Position numbers and translations under genes: made by a program
Shown: piece after piece, positions 35,472 through 49,498 of the stretch
Numbering within the stretch: the first letter of the stretch is position 1
Layout of the letters: each line of letters starts with the position of its first letter
Origin: Paramecium sonneborni
Taxonomy: Eukaryota > Ciliophora > Oligohymenophorea > Peniculida > Parameciidae
Length of the DNA: 64,000 bases
Assembly (NCBI GenBank): GCA_905182985.1
Contig: CAJJDN010000178.1
Coordinates: forward strand, 62,001-126,000
Reading direction: 5' to 3'
The notes under the pieces: generated by a model
The model's input: the letters and a program-made list of their open reading frames with translations, nothing else
Told to the model about the DNA's origin: nothing
Database searches by the model: none

Positions 35472-38228
35472 TCATCTAACTGGATATCTTGAATTAAATC
35501 GAATATTTAAAGGTCCTTCTCTATAAGGCTATCCATATATTTTTCCTAGATTAAATTTGCCATAATTATAATGATTGGTGTTATGGGATAATTAAAAAGG
35601 AGGAGGAGATCTTTATAAAGTCAATTCATTATGATTTCGAATTTCATTTCTTATTAGAGTTCTATCATCTACTAATTATCTATTTTCTAAAACTCTTTTA
35701 TAAGCCGAGTCAATTGTAGTGTTTCTTCTAATTTCTTAACCTTAATTAGGAATGTGTTTCTCCATATTTAAAAAAATTTTATTTTATCCTTGATAAGTTT
35801 ATTAGTATGACTGAGGCTTATCATTATAATAAGAAGACTTTATAGTAGATTCAAAAAAATATTCTTCTTCTAATGGAGTTTTTTTTATAATAAGAGTTTT
35901 TTTTGTTTATTTTTGTAATCCTTCTTCACATTGTGGACAATCATTAAATTTAATTAATATACAACAAACTCCAATTTCATGTAATTTACAGTTTATCTAT
36001 TATTTTCTGTTGAAAATAGAAAATTCTTGATTACATTTTGTACAATTTCCTCTATAAAATTCAGATTCCTTTTCTTAGGCTTAAATGATTTCTTATAATT
36101 ATTAACTGATAAAAAATTCTTCTTCAGAATCCATTTCTTTAAAAGAATGAGCTTATTTTTCCATATTCAAAAATGAATCAAAAGGATTCAATACTTTTGA
36201 TCTATTTGAAACAATTATTTATTTTTATTCTTTTGGTTGTAAAAGGATTTCCTCCTTTTTTGAATTTACTTATTCAAATTATTTGATTTCCTTTATAGTG
36301 ATTACAGAATTTTAAGCAGAAATAGATTTTTCTTCCTCATTTTTATTATCTTAGTCTTAATTTCTTTAGTTAAGATTAGTTTATTCAATAACCTTTGCTT
36401 CTTCTTTCTAAACAATTTGCTTTCTCTATTTATCTATTGTAGGCTCTTCATTAAGATTTTATATTATATTCTCCTCTTTTTTAAGTTAAATTTCTTTACT
36501 TTCCTATATAACTTAATCAATAATAAATTTATTCAAATTCTCGATCAAGTATACAGAATTCTAACAAGATTCTACCAAACATCTTTAAATTTTTCCAGAA
36601 TATATTTTCTAGCAACAAATTAAACAAAATTTATGCCCACATCTCAATTCAAATAAATTTGGTAAGAGAAATGAATTTTTGCAACCTTCACATTTTAATT
36701 AAATAGTTTTGCGAAAATTTTGATATTCTTCAACTTAAGATGCTTAAATACAACATCTCCTTAAAAGCGAGTTTTTAATAGCGCATGTTAAACATATAAT
36801 ATGACCACAATTAAGAACATATTTTATATCTTCCTTTTGTATTTTAAAACAATTATCACATTCAAATTATTAATGGTTTTGGTTTTGTTGAGAAATATTA
36901 ACATTTGTTTAAATTACTTCTAATTTTGAGAGATCCTATAAATACTAGATATAATTTTTATATTCCTATTTGGTAAATTTTTAATTACAATCTCTTATTA
37001 AACAATTATAAGATAAATTAAAATTTATATCTATTCCTTGTAAACAATTATTGCATATTTTATGATTACATTTTTTTATTTAAAATAGTTTCTAATTTAA
37101 ATTTATTTTGCATTTAGAACATTATTCAAATATTCTTCTTTCTTATTCTTTAGGATAGTTTGAATTTAATTAATTTTATTTTTCAGATTAATTTAAAACT
37201 TCTTTATCTTTAATTTCTTTTTCAAATTTCATTAAATAATTTTACACCTCACCTTAATCCATCTTCTCCGTACATGTAGTAATTAGACATTAAATATCAT
37301 TTCTATGTGAATGCATACAATCATAACAAAACTTATGATTGCAATTTTTAAAAATAAATAATTTATTTTAATATTTTCTTTAACAATTATTACATTCTTA
37401 TATAGGATCAGCTTGAATTAATTTGTTTTTATTGCTATCATTCTTTTATACTGATTTTAATGAATTTTGAACTGATAATTTTGTACTTTCATAATATTAT
37501 TACAAAGCCTTACTTCTTTGGTTTAATTCTTTAATTTTATCTAATTATTCTAATTTAATTTATAATTATGATGAATTATACCATTTATTGCAACACTTGA
37601 TTCTATTTGAATTAGATTTTTGGATTATACATTTACAACAAAGTTTGTGTTTGCAATCCAGTATAATCATATCAGTATTATTTTTGCAAAGTTAGCAAAA
37701 TTGTTATGGTAAGTCTTAGATTATAATTTAAGGAATTAAATAAAAGAATTTTTTATTATTTTCCAATAAGATTTCTATTAATTATGATTCAAATTTTTCA
37801 TTACTATTCAGAAATGAAAACCTTAATGATAAGAAATTGACTAAACTTTAATTTAATTTTAAAATCATTCCCTTTTTCAAAGAAAGTTCAATTAATATAT
37901 TTTGAGCATATTCATTTTTTAAGTCTATTAGATAAAGATTTTAAAAGAACTTTTAGACAGGATTCAACTAATTTTTAGTTTCTTTAATTAAATTTGCAAT
38001 TTTGTTGTAATTTGATAGATTTTTAGAAGAAGTTATAAGTTCTTAAATACTATCTAGAATATATTAATATTTTCTAATGAATGAATAATGTATTATGGAA
38101 CATAAAATAGCAACATCTTTATTTAATCCCATGTATTGTAAATATGAGTAATTTATTAGAGATACATTTTCTAGTTTTTCTTGTTCTGTTATAGGGCGTA
38201 TATAATAAAGTTAAACTTCTTAAGACAT
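35472..38228 (-). CDS. Protein with six RING-like zinc clusters, 918 aa
   Basis: A single uninterrupted frame from ATG 38226-38228 to TGA 35472-35474, 919 codons and no intron, kept open by very many TAA/TAG Gln codons. After ~180 helical residues come repeated Cys/His clusters, each with a central [CN]xH-[KI]-[FIL]-C-x2-C core: FCQLC...CKHKLCCKC, CNNC...CNHKFCYDC, CSKC...CNHKICNNC, CDNC...CGHIICLTC, CEGC...CGHKFCLIC and CTKC...CKLHEIGVCC. Several are followed by a second Cys pair such as CLIRDCNQ or CLVESCQ, as in RING or IBR folds. The C-terminal ~120 residues are disordered-looking (RSPPPFQLS). RING/RBR domains act with E2 enzymes in ubiquitin transfer; a six-fold array is unusual, and whether any cluster is active is unknown. 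Confidence 0.85.
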
Positions 38229-38323
38229 TTAATTATAATAATTTTATTTTTTATAGAATTAGAATTATGTTATATGATAGTTAAATTGTATATTTGAAAA
38301 CAAAATAGGGTTTTGGAATATAA

Positions 38324-39232
38324 TCAATCATGTTTTTCTTCTTTTTCATTTTAAGAGAGTGGTAAATATATGGATTTTATTTCTTTAACTTTTTAAATAG
38401 AATACAAAATTGATCCAAAATAGCTAACAATGATTCCAGCAAGAATTTAAAAGTCATATTCTTCTTTTAAGAAAAAGAAAGAGTAGGAAGTAATTAAAAT
38501 ATCTTTAATATTATGAGTTATTGCAATAGCAATTGGAGAATTGTACATATTGCATAAATTGGTTGAATAACACAACATGAATCCCATCAATGAAATTAAT
38601 GTAAATGCAATGAAGAATTTTTCATTTAAGTACTAAGAATTCATAAAATCATGCAATTCTTTGCTTGCATATGCTCCAATAAATAAAAATGGAATTTAAT
38701 TACAAGAATTTTAAAAGAGTAATTCTAGAGGATCGATTTATTTTTCATAATTCAATTATTTCGATTTATGTAAAGCAAGAGCATTGAAAACGTTATTTAA
38801 AAGAATTAGTCCATAACCTAAATAGTTTACATCTAAATGTTCTTAACCTTTAAATATTACATATGTATAGTACCAGCTATTATTGCTCCAAGAGTTATAA
38901 AGATTACAGACATAAAATTAGAAATCTTCCAATTCTTTTACATCATGAACACAAATAAAATTAGAGTTCTTCTTAATGTCATGTACATTGAGATGTTCAT
39001 TATTTATAATCCTTTCATTCCTGAAAAGGTTGACAAGCAATACATTAATGAATATAATAAAGTATCTTTCGATGTATGATTTCTTTTTCCCATTAACAAA
39101 CAAATTATAGTTGTAAGAATATTCTCATACAATAATAACTCTAAATTAATAAAGTACTTTACCATGAATATCATTCTGAATTGAAACTTAATCCATAAGT
39201 ATTTCAAACTTAGAGAAAAACAAAACGAACAT
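38324..39232 (-). CDS. Nucleotide-sugar transporter-like membrane protein (SLC35 type), 286 aa
   Basis: TGA 38324-38326; introns of 26 nt (38848-38873) and 22 nt (39141-39162) give 287 codons from the ATG 39230-39232. The protein is almost all membrane helices. Family-like stretches are GLQIMNISMYMTLRRT, VIFITLGAIIAGQEHLDVNY, GYGLILLNNVFNALALHKSK, MLCYSTNLCNMYNSPIAIAI and THNIKDILITSYSFF, which match the GDP-sugar/UDP-sugar transporter group (VRG4/SLC35D) of the Golgi. At 286 residues it is a little short, so part of the first helix may be missing from this model, or the start is further upstream. Most of the gene is duplicated at 39704-40421. Confidence 0.82.
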
Positions 39233-39286
39233 CCTCCATATAATATACAATAAAACAAACCTAATATATGTTACATATTATAAATA

Positions 39287-39605
39287 ATGAAGAATTTACA
39301 AGAAATGTTTTAAGATTCAGAGGACAACTATATTAACCAATACTGCACACCTGTAAGGATTTTAGGGTAAGGGGCATTCTCAGTAGTGGTTGCAGCTTAG
39401 AATTAGTTGTCAAATAAATCAGTAGCGATAAAAATAATTGAGAAATAGAATTTTGATGTTTAGCAATTAGAAGTCTTGAGAAAAGAAGCTCAACTACTTA
39501 GTTAATTACAACATCATAATATTGTTCGTGCTACATTTGTATTTTAAAACATGAATAATAGAATAAAGAAACAAAGAACAAACTATATATAATGATGGAT
39601 CTCAT
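39287..39605 (+). other. Truncated duplicate of kinase gene 5' end
   Basis: Copy of 40476-40794, covering the kinase start, glycine loop and first intron, then cut by the N run. Not a separate gene in my reading. Confidence 0.9.
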
Positions 39606-39703
39606 NNNNNNNNNNNNNNNNNNNNNNNNNNNNNNNNNNNNNNNNNNNNNNNNNNNNNNNNNNNNNNNNNNNNNNNNNNNNNNNNNNNNNNNNNNNNNNN
39701 NNN

Positions 39704-40421
39704 GAGTTATTGCAATAGCAATTGGAGAATTGTACATATTGCATAAATTGGTTGAATAACACAACATGAATCCCATCAATGAAATTAATGTAAATGCAAT
39801 GAAGAATTTTTCATTTAAGTACTAAGAATTCATAAAATCATGCAATTCTTTGCTTGCATATGCTCCAATAAATAAAAATGGAATTTAATTACAAGAATTT
39901 TAAAAGAGTAATTCTAGAGGATCGATTTATTTTTCATAATTCAATTATTTCGATTTATGTAAAGCAAGAGCATTGAAAACGTTATTTAAAAGAATTAGTC
40001 CATAACCTAAATAGTTTACATCTAAATGTTCTTAACCTTTAAATATTACATATGTATAGTACCAGCTATTATTGCTCCAAGAGTTATAAAGATTACAGAC
40101 ATAAAATTAGAAATCTTCCAATTCTTTTACATCATGAACACAAATAAAATTAGAGTTCTTCTTAATGTCATGTACATTGAGATGTTCATTATTTATAATC
40201 CTTTCATTCCTGAAAAGGTTGACAAGCAATACATTAATGAATATAATAAAGTATCTTTCGATGTATGATTTCTTTTTCCCATTAACAAACAAATTATAGT
40301 TGTAAGAATATTCTCATACAATAATAACTCTAAATTAATAAAGTACTTTACCATGAATATCATTCTGAATTGAAACTTAATCCATAAGTATTTCAAACTT
40401 AGAGAAAAACAAAACGAACAT
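39704..40421 (-). other. Truncated duplicate of the nucleotide-sugar transporter
   Basis: Repeats 38515-39232 without the last ~63 codons, which are lost at the N run. Same introns. Assembly duplicate of the transporter at 38324-39232. Confidence 0.9.
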
Positions 40422-40475
40422 CCTCCATATAATATACAATAAAACAAACCTAATATATGTTACATATTATAAATA

Positions 40476-42078
40476 ATGAAGAATTTACAAGAAATGTTTT
40501 AAGATTCAGAGGACAACTATATTAACCAATACTGCACACCTGTAAGGATTTTAGGGTAAGGGGCATTCTCAGTAGTGGTTGCAGCTTAGAATTAGTTGTC
40601 AAATAAATCAGTAGCGATAAAAATAATTGAGAAATAGAATTTTGATGTTTAGCAATTAGAAGTCTTGAGAAAAGAAGCTCAACTACTTAGTTAATTACAA
40701 CATCATAATATTGTTCGTGCTACATTTGTATTTTAAAACATGAATAATAGAATAAAGAAACAAAGAACAAACTATATATAATGATGGATCTCATACAAGG
40801 GATTACATTAGAAGAATATTAGAGATAAGAATTGGATAACGAGAGAGTGGTTTGCATAACAAAATAAATACTTGAAGCTTTGAAATATTTGCATTCTAAA
40901 GATATAATTCATAGGGATATAAAGCCTTGTAAAAATGATTTAAACAATAGAAAATATAATGATTGATCCATAGAGTTTACATGTAACATTGATAGATTTT
41001 GGATTGTCAGCATAATTGGCTTATATGGATGGTTCAGGAGTGATGAGTGATAATTGTGGAACCTTTTTGTATATGGCACCAGAATAAATATAGAGAAAAA
41101 AATACAATAGAGTAATGAATATAAAAATGAATTTAGAGTGTAGATATTTGGGCAATGGGTATTGTAGTGTATAATCTATTAAATAAAGGTAAACATCCAT
41201 TTTATTAATAAATGGATGATAAATAGATTTATTTTGAAAAGATTAGTTAAGTGAAATGGAATTAATTTAATCAATTAGATTAAAAGATTTTGAATTTTTT
41301 TTATAAGACTTTAGCTTATCATCCAGAGAACCGATTAAATGTAAATTAATGTTTAGAACATCCATGGATAACTGGTAGAGATGATTAACCATTAACTTTT
41401 ATTGAGATTTTGAAGACTCATACAATTCATAATAAGATTAAACATTTAATTCAACTATTACAAATTATTTAATATATGAAGAAGGTAAGTAGAATAATAA
41501 GTCCTCCAATTAGAAATAGTTAAAAATGTCCAACAACACCTGTAGAAAAGATGAGATCTAGGTTGTATAGTAGACCATAATTTAGTGTTAAGAATTTTTC
41601 TACTTCTTGTGATAGAGGTCGTAAATTAAATTCAGAATCTAAATCAGTAGGTTCTAGTAAAATCTCTTTATTTAAAGTGACAGATATTAATATTAATAAT
41701 AATGAATTAAAAAGAGAAAGAAAATCATCTGATTAACTCAAAAAATTAACTTAAACTTAAAATGTAGTTAAACAATAATATCATTTATTTCCAAAATTAA
41801 ATAAATCTTTAGATAAAAAGTTAAAGTAAAGTCATACCCTTCCTGATAATTCTCTCGTTTAATAGAAATAATAATAAAATTAAATATTTTAGATAAATAA
41901 GCCAGAATTAAAAATAGGAGTTTTATAACAAGTATTAATATTATTATTCATTGAATAGGATTAAAGTTTAAATATGATATCAAAAACAACAAATCAAATT
42001 CCATAAAAAGAAGTATTGATAAGTTAAAGAATTAATTCTTCAAAGCCTCCACTTAAAAGAAAAAAAAATGGTGAGTGA
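40476..42078 (+). CDS. Serine/threonine protein kinase with long C-terminal tail, 510 aa
   Basis: ATG 40476, TGA 42076-42078; introns of 23 nt (40728-40750), 22 nt (40929-40950) and 25 nt (41112-41136) leave 511 codons. Kinase landmarks: GQGAFSVVVAAQN glycine loop, VAIKII lysine, IHRDIKPQNIMI (H138, D140; the intron splits the Gln codon), LIDFGLSAQ (D159), FLYMAPEQ, SVDIWAMGIVVYNLL and HPENRLNVNQCLEHPWI. Residues after ~310 are Ser/Lys/Gln-rich and look disordered. The fold resembles CAMK-type kinases. Its neighbour at 42137, 58 bp downstream, shares the intron before SVDIWA and the same plan, so the pair arose by tandem duplication. Confidence 0.92.
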
Positions 42079-42136
42079 ACGAAGGAAATAATGTGATTTA
42101 AATTTTAAATGGACTCTATAATATTAATTATTAAGA

Positions 42137-43677
<1,541 letters not shown>

Positions 43678-44021
43678 AATTATTTTTAAAATTAATGAGA
43701 TAATTCACTTTCTAAAATATGCTTAAATCTAATATTAATTTATTTAATATTTAGATTATGATTTTCATTCACTTTAATCAAAGTTTCTTGAATATTTTTT
43801 AGTTAAATTATTCAAGAAGAATATATATCTTCAAAATACAATCTCTTATTATTAATATTTTTAAAAATTAGTGATTGAAAATCCAAGCAAATATCCTGAT
43901 CTTTATTTCTATTGGACTAATATATTTAATATCAATATGATTAAAAATTAAATTTCAATTTTGGAAACATTATTAATGAATTAGGTATTTAATTATTTGA
44001 ATATATATTTATTATTATATC
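43678..44021. other. Intergenic, no feature seen
   Basis: About 340 bp, AT-rich, between the kinase and the EF-hand gene. No coding-like frame. Confidence 0.5.
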
Positions 44022-46164
44022 ATGTTACCATCTGTAACTTCAATTAAAGAGTTCTAAACGTAACCTTTGATAAGGAAAATCATGAAATCTTAATTTGAAA
44101 CACCAAAAAAAAGTAGTATAAGTACTCATGAGATAATTCATAAATCTTGTAAATCTTCGTATCAATAATACAGAAAATAAAGAAATCAATAAGAAACAAT
44201 TCAGGTTGAGAAATTATTTTTTAGGAATTAACCTAGTTCATCAAGAGAGACTCCTCCTTCATTTCTAATTACTCGACACTTTGAAAGGAGGCCAGAGATT
44301 TAAGAAACTACAATTTAAGAAACAAAATATTAGGAAACAATTAAATTTCATAAAGGAAGATTACAAGATGATAAAAATTAAAAAGATAATAATTTAATTA
44401 AGAGTTTCTCTCGTTTTCGTTTGTAGGAAAATGTTTGTTAAAGACAGATCATAACTTCTTAACATTCATAAAGAGTTTAAACAACAAATGATTAAGAGTT
44501 TCGGTACTTTGTAAAATAAAACGGGTAATTAAAATTATTTTGATAGTGCGTTAGAATGAAATAAATTGTTATAGTGAATTAGTTATATCTGAATACGAAT
44601 ACATTGTAGTATATATTTATGTATGTACCTGATCATTCTGTTAAAGATAAATAGGCATTTTAAGAATTTGTTCTTGTAATGAAAAATAGGTATCATTGTA
44701 AATAATGTAGTACTTCAGACTAAAGATAAATTCCAAGAAATTATATTTTTATTTGAAAGATGGAACTCCCATCTATTCTCATCTTGATATTCCAGTTGAT
44801 TAGAGTCTAATTATATATTCTACATCTACAGTTTATAAGGAAATACTTAATCCTTAATTATTGTAACTTGAGAAATGTTGTAAAAAATAACATTGTGAAT
44901 CAAAGATAAGAAGAACAGAACCTGATTATACTGATCAAGTAGATGGAATTATAAACACTCTTTTATATTAAAATTATCAATCAATTCATGATGAATATAA
45001 AGTAGACAAAATGCCTGATGAAATTGAAATTACTTAAGAATTTTTAACATCGAAAGAATTAAAACATTCTTATTCAGAAATCAAAAGAAATTCTAATTTC
45101 ACACCTATAATAAATTAAATGTCTCGAGAAAGCAAAACTATAAAATAAAAAAATTAGTATTTAGAATATATGTCTACTGATTATATTGTTAAAAATCCTA
45201 AAGTAGAGAAATTAGAAAAGTTAGAGAATTGGTATGATTAAGAATTAAAGAAAATTAAATTCAAATAAGATGATGAATATTAAAATGAAGATTTGATGGC
45301 TGTTCATATTGATAAAATTTCAAATTAAAAATTTATTGAAAAGTATAATCTTTATTTATTAATTACAATAGTTAAATTTAATAGGCTGCAAAATTACTTG
45401 ATCCTTTATTAAAGAAATTTCTACATAAAAAGAATGGAATTTACTTAGATGAAGCTCCTGAAGTAAATTTTAATAATGATTATAAAGAGAGAGTTAGAAA
45501 TAAAACGAATTATATTGAAAAAAATACATAAGAACTTATAACTAAGAAGGGAAGTTTACATAAATTATTGAATATAAATAAAGAATTATTTATTTAAGGT
45601 ATTCCAAGAATATTGAAAGATACAAATTTTTCAAGATATGAATTACATAATACTTATATATTATATTGTGCTTTACAATAGATTACATCATAAAGATATC
45701 AACATTATAATGTAGATGATGGAGTTGATTATGATACTTATAGATCAGGAATATATTAAATTTTTATGTAGAGTGAATTTTTAGCATAAGAAATATTTAA
45801 TAAAATTGATTTCAATTATAGTGGTTTCTTGAATTGGAATGAATTTTTGAAATTAATGGTGAGTATAAGGGCAAAAACATTAATAGAAAAATTAGATCTA
45901 TTTATATAAATATCTGATTAAGATGGAAATGGATAATTATGTTGGGAAGAAATATTCTAATTATCTAAGGTTTGTCTTTCTAAATACATTTAAAATACAG
46001 ATGATTTTTTAGATATGCTATGTGAATATTATACAAGATTAATATTTAAGGTTGTTGGTAAAGATCCACATGAGGAAATACCTTTCTCTGCTATTAAATA
46101 AGCTATTTTAGACTAAAAAGAAGATTCAGATTTATTATGTATGTTTTGTGGTGCTGATATTTGA
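44022..46164 (+). CDS. EF-hand protein, 679 aa
   Basis: ATG 44022, TGA 46162-46164; introns of 22, 22, 30 and 29 nt (44475-44496, 44525-44546, 44625-44654, 45343-45371) leave 680 codons. A 21-nt in-frame stretch at 44690-44710 could also be spliced. The first ~190 residues are basic, Ser/Gln-rich and disordered-looking. The middle holds a region LKINSKKLYFYLKDGTPIYS. The C-terminal half carries two EF-hand-like loops, near residue 560 (IDFNYSGFLNWNEF) and near 600 (SDQDGNGQLCWEEI), the second with canonical Asp/Gly spacing. Probably calcium-responsive; a microtubule-doublet or ciliary role is possible but unproven. The stop is 17 bp from the convergent membrane-protein gene. Confidence 0.85.
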
Positions 46165-46181
46165 TCATAATCTCTTTTATA

Positions 46182-47786
46182 TCATTTAATTATTTTATCT
46201 TAATCATTTTAATCTCTTTTTTCAAGAATCAATAATTCAAAATCAGATTCTTAAAATATAATATCATATGATTTCTTTATTTTATCTTTCTAATTTAATT
46301 CACCTTTAAAATCATTTAATTTATGTGGCTATTGTGTCATCTAAGAGAATTCCTATTCGATTTTTTATTCAATCATACTGTCTATTGATGCAGGTATCTT
46401 TTTATAATTAATTTTAAATACAATTTAATTTTATTTAAGAAGATTATCCTAATTTATATTCATATCTAACTTTATTATACTTGATTATTGATCTTCTTTA
46501 CAAGATTCAATATATTAAGTTTTAAGTGGAAAACCCTATAAATGTGATTGATTCATAAATTATTATGGAAAAATAGTTTATAAAATAATTTAAATTCTTG
46601 ACAATTCATAAATTTGATTACAAATTGATAATTTAATTTAACTAATCCGTCTTAATTTCTCATACTATATTTTAAATGCATTTAAATCTAATAACTTACC
46701 CTCTCTTTCAACCTAAACAATCTAACCAATAATATTTTTTTTTATTTTAATCTATGTAAAATCAGGAAAATACATAGATATAACTTAATTAACTGCTTCT
46801 TATTGCAATTGACTTTCATTTAACATTATAACCAAATATGATAGAATAAGTAATGTAGATGCTATAGATCCTGCTTCTGCTAAAATTTCACTTAACTTTG
46901 GATATATGATGATTTACTTCTATTATATATTATCTATTTTGTAATACAAAGAAACATATAAACTATAACCTAAAATCTATCCAAAATAATTTAAATCTAA
47001 AATTGCATTGCTTCCTCTATAATCAACAATAAAATTATGTTGTTAGATTTATTCAAACAAAGCCCCTGTATCAATCTTTGCTTATTACATTCTAATAAAT
47101 GTTTAAATTTAAAATGTGTAATTTTATTAGATAGAAATTAATTATTCTCTTCCTATAGTTTCTAAACTCTCCTCATTTGTGTTAAACTCTTTAACAAATT
47201 AACGAAGAAGTAGAGAATTTGTTGGTTATGAAAAATATCCATCTATAATAGATTGATTTGCACATTGTTATCCATCTGATAAAAAACGTTTTTAACACTT
47301 TCCTAATGCAATCATCAATTCAATCTCTGGTTGTACTTCTGATTTTTCTTCACTTATTGAAAGAGATAAATTTGATATATTTAAAACTATGAATCCATCT
47401 TTTCTTTATACTGGAAAATTAACTGGCTAAGGCTAATCTATAATTACACCATTCTTAAACATATAAATAACAGGTTATAAAACTATAGCATTAGGATCAA
47501 ATGGATCAATTATTGTTTATGAAAGTTTTCTTGTTTCAAATTACACATAAGTTTCATTGATTGAATATTCATAATTTTTAATGCTTCTTTAAGTATTTGT
47601 AATTTTTGGTAGAGTCTATCCTTAACTCCATTAAGCAAGCATATAAATCAAATATCCCAAACTTAAACCATATAAAACAATAGACATGATTCCTCCGATT
47701 ACAGTTTTGTGTTAACTTTTCTAAAATTTAATGCTAGGTTGAAAGGTAACCCCAAATTAATCAAGATTTTCTAATAGTTTCAACAT
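46182..47786 (-). CDS. Tandem membrane-protein family, copy A, 534 aa
   Basis: Intronless frame from ATG 47784-47786 to TGA 46182-46184, 535 codons. Starts MLKLLENLDQFGVTFQPSIK, then a first hydrophobic segment (about 37-57, IGGIMSIVLYGLSLGYLIYM). A ~280-residue region follows with conserved IDPFDPNAIVLQP and ETIGRE, then a second segment around 350 (AEAGSIASTLLILSYLVIML) and a Gln-rich cytosol-like tail ending in acidic/Lys text. The same plan occurs in copies B and C just upstream. Two membrane segments enclosing a large loop suggest a surface or organelle membrane protein; no enzyme motif is seen. I know of no function. Copy A lacks the 3' intron that B and C share. Confidence 0.88.
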
Positions 47787-47862
47787 TTTTGTTTTAAATT
47801 AAAGAGCAAAATATTTAATAATTTATTTAGTAACATTAGACTATTAATAAAATATTGATAAA

Positions 47863-49483
47863 TCATGAATCAGCTTAGATCTTAGTATCATTCTAATTAG
47901 ATAATATGCTACTTTCAGGTTCATTCTCTGGATAAATCAATAAATCAAAATCTGAATCCTTAAATTACTATATTTAAATGAAATTATTATTTTCTTGTAC
48001 TTTTTATTAATTTTGAATTAATTTAGATTCAGTTTAAGAAACAGTTTAAGCTTCAATAGTTTTAATTGTTGGGGGACTCCGATTATTAGGAATCTAAATA
48101 AAAATTTATAATAAATACAATGGTGTTTAATTTATATTGATATTCTTAATTCAAACTCTAATCCAATTTATTGATATTTTACTATTCTTCCTTAGCAGAA
48201 TCAGCATATTAAAATTAAAATGGAATTCCATGTGAATGAATTTATTGAATTACTTTTGGAGGCAAAAGATTTTAAAGTAGAAATTATAACCTTGAGATTT
48301 CATAAATTTAATTAGAAATAGTTAGTTTCATTTCACTAACATGAGATAATTTTTAATATTGATTTTTAAAGGCTTGTAAATCTAATTACTTTCCATTTTA
48401 TTCAACCTTTTTAATATCACCAAAAATATTTTTAGTAATTTTAATATTTTTGAATTCAGGATAATACATTTAGATAACATTATTAATTGCTTCAAATTCC
48501 AATTAGCTTTTATTCAATATGATTACTAAATAAGAAAATAAGAGAAGACTGGATGCAATGGATCCTGCTTCAGCAAGAATTTCACTAATTTTAGTATAAA
48601 CAACTGAAACTTCAATTTAAATATTATCTATCTTATATAAGAATGCCATATAAACATTATATCCAAACAATCCACTATAAAAATCTAAATCCAAAGTTGC
48701 ACTAACAACACGATAATCATTAATATACATATAATCATTAATGGATTCAAATAAAAATCCTACATCAACAGAAGTCTAAGTGATTTATACATAAGTTTAT
48801 GTTTGAAATACCCTAGTAAATTGAAATGGAATGATTTATTCTCTACCAATAGTTTCTAGACGTTCAGTTTAAGTATTGTATTCTTATGCATAATGTTTGA
48901 CGATAAGAGTGTTAGTTGATTATATTTGAAATTGTTAAATAACGGTTTCATTTGCACAATTCTATCCTTGCTATAAATAAGCTTTAAGACAAGTTCCAAA
49001 GGTGAGCATAACTTCATATTCTGGATTAGTTTCATCTCTAGTTTCACTAATGGATAAAGATAGATTAGAGAATTTAATGAGATGAAATGTATCTTCTTTA
49101 GTAAATATTTAATAGAATGGAGCTAGGGGTTTTTCTAAGGGAATACCATTCTTAAAAATGTATAAAAGAGGTTAGAGAATAAGAGCCTCTGGATTAAATG
49201 GATCAATCTTAGAATAACCGAATTTCCTAAGTTCAACTTCTGCAAATGTTTCATTTAGTATATATTACTAATTGTTTTCAACCTTTGAGGATGTAGTGAT
49301 TTTTGGTAAGATTTAACCTGTTCTCCATTAAACTATTATGTAAAGTAAATATGCAAAGCTTAATCCATAAAGTAAAATAGACATGACTCCTCCCCAACAA
49401 GTTTTATATTGAGAAGTTGAATATTTTATACTAGGTTGGAATGCCACTCCAAATTGATCTATGTTTTTGAGTAATTATATCAT
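47863..49483 (-). CDS. Tandem membrane-protein family, copy B, 531 aa
   Basis: ATG 49481-49483, one 25-nt intron (48094-48118), TGA 47863-47865; 532 codons. Starts MIQLLKNIDQFGVAFQPSIK; first hydrophobic segment WGGVMSILLYGLSFAYLLYI; conserved IDPFNPEALILQP, FSNLSLSISE, CANETVIQ and ETIGREQ; second segment AEAGSIASSLLLFSYLVIIL. The tail is Ser/Gln/Asn-rich and ends in acidic text. Clearly homologous along its length to copy A (76 bp downstream) and copy C (15 bp upstream), all in one direction. Confidence 0.88.
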
Positions 49484-49498
49484 AAAGTATTATAATTA

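Larger units (their letters stand above)
38515..40794. repeat. Direct duplication around 98 Ns (assembly overlap 3)
   Basis: Bases 38515-39605 recur at 39704-40794 (1091 bp, offset 1189) on either side of an N run at 39606-39703. Each copy contains most of the transporter gene and the first 319 bp of the following kinase gene, both cut at arbitrary points. Interpreted as overlapping contig ends separated by a fictitious gap. Confidence 0.93.

Noticed and set aside
38837..39258. Several overlapping ORFs on both strands
   Set aside because: Shadows or partial frames of the transporter gene, which reads through only with TAA as Gln and two introns.
39531..39779. ORF with X residues on the minus strand
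   Set aside because: It bridges the 98-N gap between the two duplicate ends, so it is not a real protein.
44690..44710. Possible 21-nt intron in the EF-hand gene
   Set aside because: In frame either way and below the usual size; left as exon.
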